64,000 bases of DNA from Flavobacterium coralii (lineage in GTDB: Bacteria; Bacteroidota; Bacteroidia; Flavobacteriales; Flavobacteriaceae): contig NZ_JAHDIU010000004.1 of the NCBI RefSeq assembly GCF_019891545.1, positions 1 to 64,000 of the forward strand, written 5' to 3'. Made by a program: the position numbers and the translations under genes. How positions within the stretch are numbered: position 1 is the stretch's first letter; the number at the start of each line of letters is the position of its first letter. Below the pieces are notes generated by a model. It worked only from the letters and a program-made list of their open reading frames with translations. It was not told the origin of the DNA and ran no database searches. Positions 51,660 through 61,070 of this stretch are shown here, piece after piece.

Positions 51660-54392
51660 TCAGTTTATAATCTTCTTAATTACATTACCTTTTTCAGTTA
51701 TAATGCTGAATATAAGCAACTGGTTTTTAGGCATTGCATTTGTAAAAATTACGGTATTCGTATTGATATCCTTCTTCTCCAGGATTTCCCTGCCATGCAC
51801 ATCAAACACCTTTACCGAATGTAATTGTGTACTGCCTGCATCTATGGTTATAACCCCATCCTTTTGGTAAAGGACTACATTTTGTGCTGAAGCAAATGCA
51901 GCATTGCCAAGAGCCTCCATAGAATATACTATTTCAAACCTTTCATTTATCTGGCCTGCCCCGGAATTAAAGGTATAGCCGGTCTCTTTCAGGTTTACAA
52001 CCTGTTGTTCTTCTATATCTTTAAGGTAAATTTCATCTACATCTGTAAAAACACCATCTAAATTATCAAGTGCAATGGTATAAGTACCTGCCTGTGATAC
52101 ACTAAAGCCTACAGGAACTACATCCTGCACTGCAAATTCTCCCCTTGCCTGCACAGAAAGGTTTTCTCCCATGGCAGTTGTGTACAGCGCAATAGGGCCA
52201 TCGTTTGCCGAGCGTCCGTCCCAGCCATAATCTATACCTGTTGTTGTTTGTGCATTATAGGCAATTGCCGCCTGGCTAAACTCGCCGTTAACACCTGTAA
52301 AGTTGAGCCAAAGCCGTGATATTGCACTATCAACATTATTATTTTCCGCCTGGCGGAAAAACTGGCCATTATTGGCTATAGCACGCATACTGTTATTAAA
52401 TACTATAGGGCTGCTGTCAACTTTTACAAAAAAGCCCTGTCCCGGATTAATAACCCAGTTAGCCGGATTACCTGTAAACGTACCAGAGCCTGTATCGCCA
52501 CCAGGAGCCTCGTTAGCAACATAAGCAGCCATAGTTATAGTGGCATAAGTAGAGGTGGTTGCAGAGGTGTCATTACGCTTCCTGAAAAAGTAAAGCGCTG
52601 AACCCGGTTCTATTATACCTGTATTTTCGGTATAAAAGTCATGTATATTAATAGGTGAAGGATATGGGTTGCCCACCATATTAAATCCGTTGGCGGTATT
52701 AGCCACAGGAACTGTTATCTCTCCGTTATTAAGTGTACCCGTAAAGTTACCAGTCCATTGTACACCCGGAGTTTCGCTGTCAACATATGGCGGGTGGTTA
52801 TTCGGCATACGGATAAGATAGCCATACCCAGGTTCAAAATCGGTAACAGAAGGATTTAACCCTGTATATATATCCAGATTTTCGCTGTAACTGTAAAAAC
52901 GTGTCGGAACTGTATTTGGCGAAAAATCAAGCAGGTTTTGCCCTTCTACAGGAGCCGACCAAATGGTATAGTCAAGCCTGTACAGCGGCGAACTAAGCTT
53001 GGTAACGTTTGCAGTACCGGTATTAGCTACATCATTAACCTGTATAAGGTTGGCGTTATCTTCTATTATAAATTCACCACCTTCTTCAATGTCAACGGCG
53101 TTTGTTACAATAAGGTTTCCGCCGCTTTCAATGGTAATGCCTGCATTACTTAAAACAGTAATGCTCCCTGCCTGTGCAGTAACACCACTCTCAATTACCG
53201 GCAGTACTGTGTTTTCGTCAACAACTACATCATCATCAGCCGAAGGCACCCCCCCGCACCAGTTGCCGGGGTTGCTCCAGTCATTATCAACAGCCCCTGT
53301 CCAGGTATTCGCATTTATCGTTACTGAAGCCACTGTTGAATACTGCACAGCGCACACGCCGCTTTGCACTACAGCCCTGTAGTAGGTAGTCTGGGTAACA
53401 TTACTGAAATTATAGCTTGTTGTTGTGTTGGTTATCTGAACCACTCCCGAAGTAAAATCAGCAACCGGAGAAGACTCCCATCTTAAAATACTGCCCGTAT
53501 GCCCTGTAAGGGTAAAGGTACCGCTGTTTGAGGTTGTACAGAACGTAAAGCCGCCGCTTAATGAACCGCCAACCGTTTGCGGATTCACCGTTATAGCGAC
53601 AGATGAAGAATTTTGCTCTGAGCACATACCGCTTTTAACTACAGCCCTGAAGTAAGTTGTTTGGGTTAATGCACCTATTTGTGCTGATGTTAATGTAGTT
53701 GATGTATTGGTAATATCGGTTACACCCGATGTAAAATCAGCTGAAGTGGAGCGTTGCCATTTTACAACGCTTCCTGTATGGCCACTTAGTGTAAGGTTTG
53801 CAGGTGCGGTTCCTGTACAAATTGTTTGTGCAGAAGATACCGTACCGCCGACTGTCTGTGCATCTACCGTAAAGTAGGCTTTATAGTTTGCACCATTATT
53901 ACTGGCATAAGCAGTACCACCCTGGCAGGTAATACTCGCATCTGAATATACCTCGAAAGTATAGTTACCGGCAGATAATCCCGCTAAAAGGTTGGTGTTG
54001 AAATCAAGTTTTTGCCACCGTTGATTTACACAACCATTGGATGAATTTTCTGAAAACCAGTTTAATGCGTTGGAGACAAAAGCCCCGCCGGAAGTTCCGG
54101 TTTGGTAAATACGGTAGTAAAGCCTCGTGCTGGTAAGGTCGCAGCCGTTGCATTTAAAAATATTATGCTCAGCTCCTTTAAAGATTAAAGCGTTGGTATT
54201 GCCCGCGCAAAAAGCACCGAGTTGTGCATCATTAAAATCATAATTGCCAGTGTTGGCATTAAGGTCATAATACAGGTTACTGCTATTGTTTATACTTAAA
54301 ACAATATAAGTTGTATTAAAACCTGCACTTTGTGCTATAGCCCCCCCTCCTGTGGCTATTAACATCAATAACAACAGTATTCTTTGTATCAT
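51660..54392 (-). CDS. T9SS-secreted surface protein (910 aa)
   Basis: A signal peptide (residues 1-20) leads to a novel-looking N-terminal domain (about 21-180) with cysteines near CNGCD, then two Ig-like repeats of about 90 residues (QTVGGTVSSAQTICTGTAPA and QTVGGSLSGGFTFCTTSNSG), a beta-rich linker, and then the module also present in the 2331-aa neighbour, beginning near FIIEDNANLIQVNDVANTG and ending in a type A sorting domain (about 835-910). Shared landmarks are SSPLYRLDYTIWSAPVEGQN, PYPSPINIHDF and DYGWDGRS. The function is probably surface adhesion or display. It is the upstream paralogue in a tandem pair. Confidence 0.9.
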   Translation of the reverse strand: MIQRILLLLMLIATGGGAIAQSAGFNTTYIVLSINNSSNLYYDLNANTGNYDFNDAQLGAFCAGNTNALIFKGAEHNIFKCNGCDLTSTRLYYRIYQTGTSGGAFVSNALNWFSENSSNGCVNQRWQKLDFNTNLLAGLSAGNYTFEVYSDASITCQGGTAYASNNGANYKAYFTVDAQTVGGTVSSAQTICTGTAPANLTLSGHTGSVVKWQRSTSADFTSGVTDITNTSTTLTSAQIGALTQTTYFRAVVKSGMCSEQNSSSVAITVNPQTVGGSLSGGFTFCTTSNSGTFTLTGHTGSILRWESSPVADFTSGVVQITNTTTSYNFSNVTQTTYYRAVVQSGVCAVQYSTVASVTINANTWTGAVDNDWSNPGNWCGGVPSADDDVVVDENTVLPVIESGVTAQAGSITVLSNAGITIESGGNLIVTNAVDIEEGGEFIIEDNANLIQVNDVANTGTANVTKLSSPLYRLDYTIWSAPVEGQNLLDFSPNTVPTRFYSYSENLDIYTGLNPSVTDFEPGYGYLIRMPNNHPPYVDSETPGVQWTGNFTGTLNNGEITVPVANTANGFNMVGNPYPSPINIHDFYTENTGIIEPGSALYFFRKRNDTSATTSTYATITMAAYVANEAPGGDTGSGTFTGNPANWVINPGQGFFVKVDSSPIVFNNSMRAIANNGQFFRQAENNNVDSAISRLWLNFTGVNGEFSQAAIAYNAQTTTGIDYGWDGRSANDGPIALYTTAMGENLSVQARGEFAVQDVVPVGFSVSQAGTYTIALDNLDGVFTDVDEIYLKDIEEQQVVNLKETGYTFNSGAGQINERFEIVYSMEALGNAAFASAQNVVLYQKDGVITIDAGSTQLHSVKVFDVHGREILEKKDINTNTVIFTNAMPKNQLLIFSIITEKGNVIKKIIN

Positions 54393-54698
54393 AATATGGC
54401 CAAAAGTTAAATATTAAATAAAATTAGCTATTTTAATAATACAAAATTAACACGTATGTCATTATTGATTTTCTACAACGTTTTCGTGTTGATAATTTTT
54501 ACTATTTATGTTATAAAGTTACGATTATGATTAATTATTAATAACTAAAAATTAATTGCTATTTGTAGTGAATTTATTTATTCTTATTAACAGATTGTTA
54601 ATTATACTACATGAATTAACAGGAATGCTTGAAAATCAGCAAATAAAAACGTATTTTTACAACATTCAACTTTATGCGCAACTAAAACCACACCTATT
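54393..54698. other. Divergent AT-rich spacer
   Basis: The 306 bases separate the divergent genes at 54392 (-) and 54699 (+). They are extremely AT-rich, with several near-palindromes such as TTAATTATTAATAAC. No gene or perfect -7 element is evident; promoters for both neighbours must lie here. Confidence 0.5.
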
Positions 54699-55097
54699 AT
54701 GAATTTTCTACCGGAAACCATTATTGCCTTTGTAGTGCTGGCCGGTATTATTATTTATGCAATTACCGCAAAAGCCTACAGGAAGAAAAAGATTAAGTTA
54801 CTGGCAAAGTACAGGCAGGCAAGAAAAAAGTCGATACAATACCAGGATACCCTCAGCACTTATATTCTTAAGCATAATGTTCAGCACGAAGTTTTTGTAC
54901 ACGATACAACTTATGGTGAATACCTGAAGCAATTGCAAAAGCACCATATTAAAAACCTCTCTGAAAAAGGATATCAAAGATTAAGGCGTTCGCCTGTGCT
55001 TATAAAGCAAAACCTGAAAAAGCTGGAGCGTGAAGAAGCCTGGCTCAAAGAAGCCGGAAATCACCTTTCAGTACTAAGGGAAAAAGAAACAGCTTAG
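54699..55097 (+). CDS. Membrane-anchored coiled-coil protein (132 aa)
   Basis: One N-terminal membrane segment (residues about 6-22, ETIIAFVVLAGIIIYAI) is followed by a very basic stretch (AYRKKKIKLLAKYRQARKKS) and a helical domain. No family is recognised. The topology suggests a bitopic protein with a cytoplasmic basic region. The stop codon interlocks over four bases (TTAG) with that of the lysozyme-like gene downstream on the other strand. Confidence 0.65.
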   Translation: MNFLPETIIAFVVLAGIIIYAITAKAYRKKKIKLLAKYRQARKKSIQYQDTLSTYILKHNVQHEVFVHDTTYGEYLKQLQKHHIKNLSEKGYQRLRRSPVLIKQNLKKLEREEAWLKEAGNHLSVLREKETA

Positions 55098-55747
55098 TCA
55101 AGCTTTACCTTTGGGTTGGGGTTGGCTACAATATTCGAGGTGTCATAACCACCGAATTTCTTAATATAGCTTTTAAGCGATGTGCCAAAACCGTCCCTGA
55201 AACCGTTTTTACCGTTACTCTTAAGAAAGTTTTTTACAGAGCCTGCCCCGGCAAGGTGCGCAGCAGCCAAAAGCCCTGATTCGGTTATTTTAACGCCCTG
55301 TATAACCCTGCCTTCATAGCGTGATATCTCATGGCGAAGCTCCCATTTATTTTTGGCTAAAAGTGCTTTAAAAGCTCTTTCCTGCAGCATGGGGCTGTTT
55401 AAGAATTCTTTTGTGTTGTTGATGCCAATGGCACGTAGTGTAGTTTTGCCAAACTGGTACTTGCCCATATATCCGTACGGATTAACCAGTTTATATAAGC
55501 CCTGCGATTCTTTTATGGCTATAGCCTGCTTAAAGCCTATATACGATTTCCCGGTAAAAGGAACTGTTACCTTTGCTGTTTCGTCTATTTCAGGAACATC
55601 AGGAACAGTATAATTATAAACTTCATCTTCGGCTAAGTGAAAGCCTTCTATTTTACCAAACTGTTTTGCCTTGGTTAAAGTAAACGAAGAGCTAACGGCT
55701 CCAATAAAAATGGCAAGCCCTACAAAATACATCCACTTCTTTATCAT
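55094..55747 (-). CDS. Lysozyme-like transglycosylase (217 aa)
   Basis: A signal-anchor segment (residues about 4-22) precedes a glycosidase-like domain with KQAIAIKESQGLYKLVNPYG at about 73-93, where Glu80 is the likely catalytic acid. Continuing blocks YMGKYQFGKTTLRAIGI and AAAHLAGAGSVKNFLKS resemble soluble lytic transglycosylases. A role in peptidoglycan turnover is probable. The start at 55747 (MIKKW) was chosen because the longer TTG frame (from 55798) overlaps a perfect -7 element. MltG, another lytic transglycosylase, is next upstream. Confidence 0.8.
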   Translation of the reverse strand: MIKKWMYFVGLAIFIGAVSSSFTLTKAKQFGKIEGFHLAEDEVYNYTVPDVPEIDETAKVTVPFTGKSYIGFKQAIAIKESQGLYKLVNPYGYMGKYQFGKTTLRAIGINNTKEFLNSPMLQERAFKALLAKNKWELRHEISRYEGRVIQGVKITESGLLAAAHLAGAGSVKNFLKSNGKNGFRDGFGTSLKSYIKKFGGYDTSNIVANPNPKVKLD

Positions 55748-55795
55748 ATATGGTGTTTTCTCACCGTCTGTCACCCTGGTGAATTTCACAGCTGG

Positions 55796-55803
55796 CAAAT
55801 ATA
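55796..55803 (-). promoter_or_regulatory. Lysozyme-like gene promoter, -7 element
   Basis: TATATTTG on the minus strand overlaps the would-be TTG start at 55798, so the real start lies downstream, at 55747. Confidence 0.6.
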
Positions 55804-55964
55804 CGATAAAATTATTTAACTGAAATACAAGACATTAGAATAAGCAGTTAACTTTAACATAACGATTTGCTGATTTTGAAACACAGTTTCTCATTCTAAA
55901 GCCTTACAAATGTTAGCCTAACGCGCTTTACAGATAACAGCTTTTTTAAGGTAAATTTTAACAC

Positions 55965-55993
55965 AAAAAAACCGATGACGATCATCGGTTTTT
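55965..55993 (-). terminator. Terminator of mltG
   Basis: AAAAACCGATGA and TCATCGGTTTTT pair around a 4-base loop, followed on the minus strand by TTTTTTTG. Confidence 0.9.
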
Positions 55994-56014
55994 AATAATA
56001 ATTTAAAGTCTCTT

Positions 56015-57055
56015 TTATCTTACAATTCCGAGTTTTTGTACCCACGCATGGTATTTCCTTGCGTTTTCCTGGTGCTGTGCCGCTGTAACGGCAAACTCAT
56101 GATAACCGGGCTTTGTTGTACTGGCGCAGAAATAAATGTAATTGTGCTTTTCCGCATTAAGTACTGCATCTATAGCAGAAATATCCGGCATGGCAATAGG
56201 CCCCGGCGGCACTCCCTGATTTTTATATGTATTATATGGCGAATCTGTCAGGAGGTCTTTATTAAGTACCCTTTTTATAACCTGATCAAAATCGCCTGAT
56301 TGTCTTTTAATGGCATAAATTACGGTAGGGTCGGCTTCCAGCTTCATGCCTTTTTGCAGGCGGTTAAGATAAACTCCCGCAACGCGAGGGCGCTCATCCT
56401 CCTTTACAGTTTCTTTATGAACAATAGCGGCAAGGCTCGATACCTCAAGCGGCGTCATGTTAAGCCTCTCGGCTTTGGCAAGCCTTTCTTCGTTCCAGAA
56501 TCTACGGTATTCCTTAGCCAGTTTTTCCCTTACTTTAAGCGCAGAAGTATCCCAGAAAAACTCATAGGTATTCGGGATAAACATGCTTAACAGGTTATCT
56601 TCTGTAAAGTTGTTTTCTTCAAGAAAGGTTTTATCGGTAAACACCTTAAGCAGCGTAAGGCTGTCCGGCTCTATTTGCTGCGCTATCCTGCCAATGGCAC
56701 GCTCAAGTGTTTCCTGGTTGTTAAACGAAATATTTACCGGAACTGGTTGGCGTAACGCATTGATAATGTCGTTGCTGTTCATGCCTCTTTTAAGTATAAA
56801 CTTACCCGACTTAACATATTGCGGATAGGATTTTTTATCGGCAACCATATTAAAGCGTTCCATATCGGCAATATAGGGCTTCACGCTGTCCTGCACCTGA
56901 TTAAAGGTTGCACCGGTAGGAATATATATTGCTACCCTGTCTTCAGAAAAAGCTGTATTTTCAGAAAAGATATCTTTATAAACAAGATACCCGTAAATGC
57001 TGCCGCCGATAACCACAACCAGCGATACCAGCGCAATAATCTTTCTTAGTTTCAA
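56015..57055 (-). CDS. mltG: Endolytic transglycosylase MltG (346 aa)
   Basis: MltG cleaves nascent glycan strands in the periplasm and sets their length. One N-terminal membrane segment (6-24) anchors it. The YceG-like domain includes the LysM-like start (VAIYIPTGATFNQVQDSV), and the catalytic core IVHKETVKEDERPRVAGVYLNRL with Glu215, plus KLEADPTVIYAI near 238-250. The C-terminal HNYIYFCAS...GYHEFAVTAAQH block is typical. It lies 11 bases downstream of the GNAT gene and is probably co-transcribed with it and dapF. Confidence 0.95.
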   Translation of the reverse strand: MKLRKIIALVSLVVVIGGSIYGYLVYKDIFSENTAFSEDRVAIYIPTGATFNQVQDSVKPYIADMERFNMVADKKSYPQYVKSGKFILKRGMNSNDIINALRQPVPVNISFNNQETLERAIGRIAQQIEPDSLTLLKVFTDKTFLEENNFTEDNLLSMFIPNTYEFFWDTSALKVREKLAKEYRRFWNEERLAKAERLNMTPLEVSSLAAIVHKETVKEDERPRVAGVYLNRLQKGMKLEADPTVIYAIKRQSGDFDQVIKRVLNKDLLTDSPYNTYKNQGVPPGPIAMPDISAIDAVLNAEKHNYIYFCASTTKPGYHEFAVTAAQHQENARKYHAWVQKLGIVR

Positions 57056-57066
57056 TTGATGATGTA

Positions 57067-57597
57067 TTAATTTTCTTTGATTAACTGATAAAATGCCTCG
57101 TCATAAAAAACACCGTCCCTTTTATTCCAGCCTTTTTTTACTCCCGAACATTCGAAGCCAAAAGTAGTAAAAAGCGAAACACTTGCAGCATTCGCTATAT
57201 CTATATTTGCATAAAGCTGATGCAGTTGCAGCCTGTTAAACGCATATTGTATAACCAAACCCAGCGCTTCGGCACCATAACCGTTGCCGCGCTGCGCCTC
57301 TTCCTGTATAACAATACCTACACCTGCCCTTTGGTTTAACGGGTCAAACTCAAAAAGATCTATCAGCCCGATAGCTTTAGTCTCCTCTTTTAAGCATATA
57401 GCGAGCCGTAGCTGCTTGGCTTCAAAAATATCCTGATGTGCATTTTCGAGATACTGCCTTATTAAAAAGCGGCTGTATGGAGTAATGGTGTTGCTAACCT
57501 GCCAAATCTTTTCATCATTTTCAAGGCGGTATATAAACTCAAGGTCTTCAGGCTCTAATGCCCGCAAATGGATGGTATTTCCGGTTAGGGTTACCAT
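57067..57597 (-). CDS. GNAT-family acetyltransferase (176 aa)
   Basis: The RimJ/RimL-type GNAT fold is present: start MVTLTGNTIHLRALEPEDL, AICLKEETKAIGLIDLFEFD, the acetyl-CoA loop QRGNGYGAEAL at about 103-113 (Q/RxxGxG/A), and HQLYANIDIANAASVSLFTTFGF. Its substrate could be a protein N-terminus, an aminoglycoside or another amine. The ATG overlaps the last 7 bases of dapF (ATGGTAA), so the two are translationally coupled. Confidence 0.9.
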   Translation of the reverse strand: MVTLTGNTIHLRALEPEDLEFIYRLENDEKIWQVSNTITPYSRFLIRQYLENAHQDIFEAKQLRLAICLKEETKAIGLIDLFEFDPLNQRAGVGIVIQEEAQRGNGYGAEALGLVIQYAFNRLQLHQLYANIDIANAASVSLFTTFGFECSGVKKGWNKRDGVFYDEAFYQLIKEN

Positions 57598-58373
57598 TCT
57601 GCCTCTCCTTTAAAAACATAAGTGGCAGGTCCGGTGAGGTAAATTTCTGTAAACTGTTTACCTTCCTGCTTAAAAGTAACTTTCAGCAGTCCGCCCGGCG
57701 TCTGCAACCTTACAGTGTTGGCGGTTGTTTTGTTTAGTACTTTCATGGCAATGGCCACGGCTGTAACGCCCGTACCGCATGAAAGGGTTTCATCTTCTAC
57801 CCCACGCTCATAGGTACGTACTGAAAATTTGTCATCTTCATTCTGGTTAACAAAATTCACATTAGAGCCTTTATCGCCATACATACCACTGTACCGTATG
57901 CTGGCTCCTATTGCCTTTACATTCATCTTACCTAAATCATCTGTCATTTCTACATGGTGTGGCGAACCTGTATCCAGAAAAACATAATCTTCATAAACCG
58001 TAACGGTATTTACATCCTTCATGTGCAGTGATACCATACCGTCTTCCTGTATTACGGCGTGGTGCTTACCATCTACAGCAATAAAATCGGCTTCATCATC
58101 TATTACACCTAAAAGGCTTGCAAAAGCCACAATGCATCGTCCACCGTTACCGCACATACTGCTTTCGTTCCCGTCAGCGTTATAATATACCATACGAAAA
58201 TCGGCATCGCTTGCGTTTTCCAGTAATATAAGCCCGTCGGCACCAATGCCAAACCTGCGGTCGCACAGCTGGTTTACAAGTTTGGTATCATTTTTGGGAA
58301 ATGTATTATCGCGGTTATCAACCATTATAAAATCGTTTCCCGTACCTTGGTATTTGTAAAATGTATGTGGCAT
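57591..58373 (-). CDS. dapF: Diaminopimelate epimerase (260 aa)
   Basis: DapF interconverts LL- and meso-diaminopimelate for peptidoglycan and lysine. The two catalytic cysteines are present: Cys74 in SSMCGNGGRC and Cys199 in LSCGTGVTA. The N-terminal FYKYQGTGNDFIMVDN and the internal symmetry fit the family. It opens an operon with the GNAT and mltG genes; the link to peptidoglycan through MltG is meaningful. A TATTTTTG promoter is 21 bases before the ATG. Confidence 0.96.
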   Translation of the reverse strand: MPHTFYKYQGTGNDFIMVDNRDNTFPKNDTKLVNQLCDRRFGIGADGLILLENASDADFRMVYYNADGNESSMCGNGGRCIVAFASLLGVIDDEADFIAVDGKHHAVIQEDGMVSLHMKDVNTVTVYEDYVFLDTGSPHHVEMTDDLGKMNVKAIGASIRYSGMYGDKGSNVNFVNQNEDDKFSVRTYERGVEDETLSCGTGVTAVAIAMKVLNKTTANTVRLQTPGGLLKVTFKQEGKQFTEIYLTGPATYVFKGEAEW

Positions 58374-58394
58374 TTAGTATAGATATATAAAGGG

Positions 58395-58402
58395 CAAAAA
58401 TA
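58395..58402 (-). promoter_or_regulatory. dapF-GNAT-mltG promoter, -7 element
   Basis: TATTTTTG on the minus strand matches TAnnTTTG, 21 bases before the dapF ATG. Confidence 0.6.
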
Positions 58403-58491
58403 ACAAATAATCGGCTGGTAACCACAGCAACTTACTATAGTAAAATATAACTTTAACTATTAACCGTTTTAATTAAATACTGTTTACAAAT

Positions 58492-59883
58492 ATGAAAAAA
58501 TTTTCAGGCTTACTTCTTGTGGCGCTGCTTAGCGGAGCCACCACGCTTGGGGGTTATAAATTGATATTTGATGAAGATGTAAACAATACTTCTGCCTTAT
58601 CAGTTGCCCCGGCACAAAACAATTATACCAGAACCGTTGGCTATGGCGCAGAGAACATTGATTTTACCGCCGCCGCCGACCAGGCTGTGCATACTGTTGT
58701 TCACGTTAAGAACGTGTCATACTCTACCGCACCCAATAATCCTTTTATGGAATTCTTTTACGGTTATCGCGGTGGCGAGCAGCAGGCACAGGTAGGCACC
58801 GGCTCGGGGGTTATAATTACCGAAGATGGTTATATTGTAACCAACAACCACGTTATACAAAATGCATCTGAACTTGAAGTTACCCTTAATAACAACAAAT
58901 CGTATAAAGCACGATTAGTGGGTACCGACTCTAAAATGGATATTGCGCTGCTTAAGGTAGATACTGATGAAAAACTGCCTTATGCAACATTTGGTAATTC
59001 TGACAATATTAAAGTTGGCGAATGGGTGCTTGCGGTGGGTAATCCTTATAACCTTACCTCTACCGTTACAGCAGGTATTGTTTCGGCAAAGGCACGTAAT
59101 CTAACTAAAGACGGACTGCAGTCTTTCATACAGACAGATGCTGCCGTTAACCCCGGTAACAGCGGTGGCGCACTGGTAAATACACGCGGCGAACTTATAG
59201 GCATTAATACCCTGATTACTTCTATGACCGGCTCTTATGTGGGTTATTCGTTTGCTGTACCATCTAACGTGGCACGCAAAATTATTGAAGACATAATGGA
59301 ATATGGTAATGTGCAGCGTGGCGTACTTGGTGTGCAGGGTGGCGAGCTTAATGCTTCTGTATCTAAAGAACTTGGTATTAACGAAACCAACGGGTTTTAC
59401 GTGAACAGCGTGGTTAAAGGATCGGGCGCAGAAAAGGCAGGCGTTAAAAAAGGTGATATTATTGTTGAAATAGATAACAGAGCCGTAAACGGATTCTCTG
59501 ACCTTAACGCAGCCATTGTTACAAAAAGGCCTGATGATGTGGTAAGGGTTGGCATTAACCGCGATGGCAGGAGGATTACACTGCCGGTTAAGCTGTCTAA
59601 AAACGAGATATACTCTTACAGTGGTTTAGACCTTGAGAACCTTACCGCTGCCGAGAAAAAGAATCTTAAACTAAACTATGGCGTAAGGATTAAGGATATA
59701 ACCGACGAGCGTTTTATGCCTTATTATGAAGACCTTAAAGGTGGTATTATACTTAGCATTGATAATGTTAAAGCTAAAGATATAGAAACTGTTTCAGATG
59801 TGTTGTCGTCTAAAGGGCCAAATGAGAAAACCCGCGTGGAGATGGTAACACGCAATGGCCAGCTTGTACGCTTTTACATATAA
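58492..59883 (+). CDS. DegP/HtrA-type periplasmic serine protease (463 aa)
   Basis: The protein begins with a signal peptide or anchor (residues about 3-22) and carries the trypsin-like catalytic triad: His120 in NNHVIQN, Asp150 in SKMDIALLK and Ser224 in NPGNSGGALVN. A PDZ domain follows (about 285-370, SVVKGSGAEKAGVKKGDIIV), then a shorter, divergent PDZ-like segment to the end. DegP/DegQ proteases degrade or refold misfolded envelope proteins. It is monocistronic, with a strong terminator. Whether it responds to envelope stress cannot be seen. Confidence 0.95.
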   Translation: MKKFSGLLLVALLSGATTLGGYKLIFDEDVNNTSALSVAPAQNNYTRTVGYGAENIDFTAAADQAVHTVVHVKNVSYSTAPNNPFMEFFYGYRGGEQQAQVGTGSGVIITEDGYIVTNNHVIQNASELEVTLNNNKSYKARLVGTDSKMDIALLKVDTDEKLPYATFGNSDNIKVGEWVLAVGNPYNLTSTVTAGIVSAKARNLTKDGLQSFIQTDAAVNPGNSGGALVNTRGELIGINTLITSMTGSYVGYSFAVPSNVARKIIEDIMEYGNVQRGVLGVQGGELNASVSKELGINETNGFYVNSVVKGSGAEKAGVKKGDIIVEIDNRAVNGFSDLNAAIVTKRPDDVVRVGINRDGRRITLPVKLSKNEIYSYSGLDLENLTAAEKKNLKLNYGVRIKDITDERFMPYYEDLKGGIILSIDNVKAKDIETVSDVLSSKGPNEKTRVEMVTRNGQLVRFYI

Positions 59884-59905
59884 TACTACATAACACCAAT
59901 TATAT

Positions 59906-59932
59906 AAGCCCCCTGCATGTGCAGGGGGCTTT
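59906..59932 (+). terminator. Terminator of the DegP-type gene
   Basis: AAGCCCCCTGCA and TGCAGGGGGCTT pair around a 2-base loop, followed by TTGTTTT. Confidence 0.92.
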
Positions 59933-60021
59933 TGTTTTACACAACATAATAATAACGTTTGCGTAAACAGCAGCACGGCATGGTTTGGTAATTTTGGCGC
60001 AAAAGCACACAAAAAATTATA

Positions 60022-60387
60022 ATGAGGAAAAGAACCGTACGCAGGCTGGAGTACTTTCTTCACTTTTTAACGGCCCTACTTTTACTGATAAAGGGTATAC
60101 ACGAAATAAGCAAAGGGCTTTATTACCCCGGAATAATAATAGCCGGCCTTTCGCTTGTCGTTTTTACAATCATATTTTTCTGGAGGAAACTCAATATTAA
60201 GCCAAAGCAGGCAAGGGTTATTTGCTGGTACCTGGAAGCTCCTGCACTGCTGGTTAGCTCTTATATGTTGTATCTGGAAAAAAAGGAGTTTATGCCTTAC
60301 CTGTTCTTTCTTGCCGCGGTTATGTATCCGGCTATGGGTTTTATCTCTTCCAAAAAATTTAAAAGGCTTCGCAAATCCGCTTCCTGA
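60022..60387 (+). CDS. Small membrane protein (121 aa)
   Basis: Four membrane segments are predicted (about residues 11-24, 34-53, 68-84 and 91-108), with basic ends (MRKRTVRRLEY and SSKKFKRLRKSAS). No family motif is recognised. The basic tails suggest cytoplasmic termini. It lies between the DegP terminator and the short palindrome at 60409-60444 (copy D). There is no same-strand partner. Confidence 0.65.
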   Translation: MRKRTVRRLEYFLHFLTALLLLIKGIHEISKGLYYPGIIIAGLSLVVFTIIFFWRKLNIKPKQARVICWYLEAPALLVSSYMLYLEKKEFMPYLFFLAAVMYPAMGFISSKKFKRLRKSAS

Positions 60388-60408
60388 ATTTATAAAGAGT
60401 TGCATTAA

Positions 60409-60444
60409 AAAAAGGGGCTGCCTCATATAGAGACAGCCCCTTTT
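60409..60444. repeat. Palindrome copy D, minimal form and probable terminator
   Basis: AAAAGGGGCTGCCTC and GAGACAGCCCCTTTT pair with one mismatch around ATATA. The outer 14 bases match the ends of copies A, B and C (GGGGCTGTCTC), but the interior has been lost. It lies between convergent genes and works as a bidirectional terminator by its form. Confidence 0.8.
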
Positions 60445-60465
60445 ACATAGTAACACTATTATGAA

Positions 60466-60981
60466 TTATCTTCTTTCTATACCATCAATTGTCCTTACCT
60501 CAGCGCCTGCATCATTAAGTGCGCTCATCACTGCATCATAATCAGAGGTGTCTATATCATTTACAAATGCGGCAGGAACAATTACAATCCTGAAAGACTG
60601 GTTATTTATAAATTCAGGGGCTAGTGACAGGTCAAAAGTTGCGTCAGCATAAATTAAAACATCATTAGCTGTAAAATTAAAATCATAATCAACCTCATCA
60701 GGACCACCTAAATAAATTGTTCTTGGTATTTGCTGCCATGCAGAAAAACCGTCATCAATTACATTTCTGTAAACAAGTACAACGTCCGATTCAAAAATCG
60801 CAGGGTTTAACGGATAAAGTAGCTGGTAACGCCCTGTGTTGTTATCAAATGTAAGGTTAACATTACTTAGCTGTTTGTTTTCACCAATGGTGTCATTATC
60901 TACATAAACATCGTCGTCGTTGTTACAAGAGGTAAAAGTTAGTGTGCCTACCACTGATAAAAGTAAAAGTATCTTTTTCAT
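60466..60981 (-). CDS. Surface lipoprotein of unknown function (171 aa)
   Basis: The lipobox TFTSC (Cys19) is followed by NNDDD, an acidic tail typical of surface-exposed lipoproteins in flavobacteria. Residues 35-171 alternate beta-strands and loops without a recognised family; cysteines are absent in the mature part. The end has DDAGAEVRTIDGIERR. It is the only gene on its strand here; copy D follows 22 bases after the stop. Confidence 0.7.
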   Translation of the reverse strand: MKKILLLLSVVGTLTFTSCNNDDDVYVDNDTIGENKQLSNVNLTFDNNTGRYQLLYPLNPAIFESDVVLVYRNVIDDGFSAWQQIPRTIYLGGPDEVDYDFNFTANDVLIYADATFDLSLAPEFINNQSFRIVIVPAAFVNDIDTSDYDAVMSALNDAGAEVRTIDGIERR

Positions 60982-61070
60982 GTTAAATAAAGTTTATTGT
61001 TAGTACTATGTTTCCAAAAACTGAACCAAAAAATCATTTAGTACTGATTTTTTAGAAATTTTATTTAATT

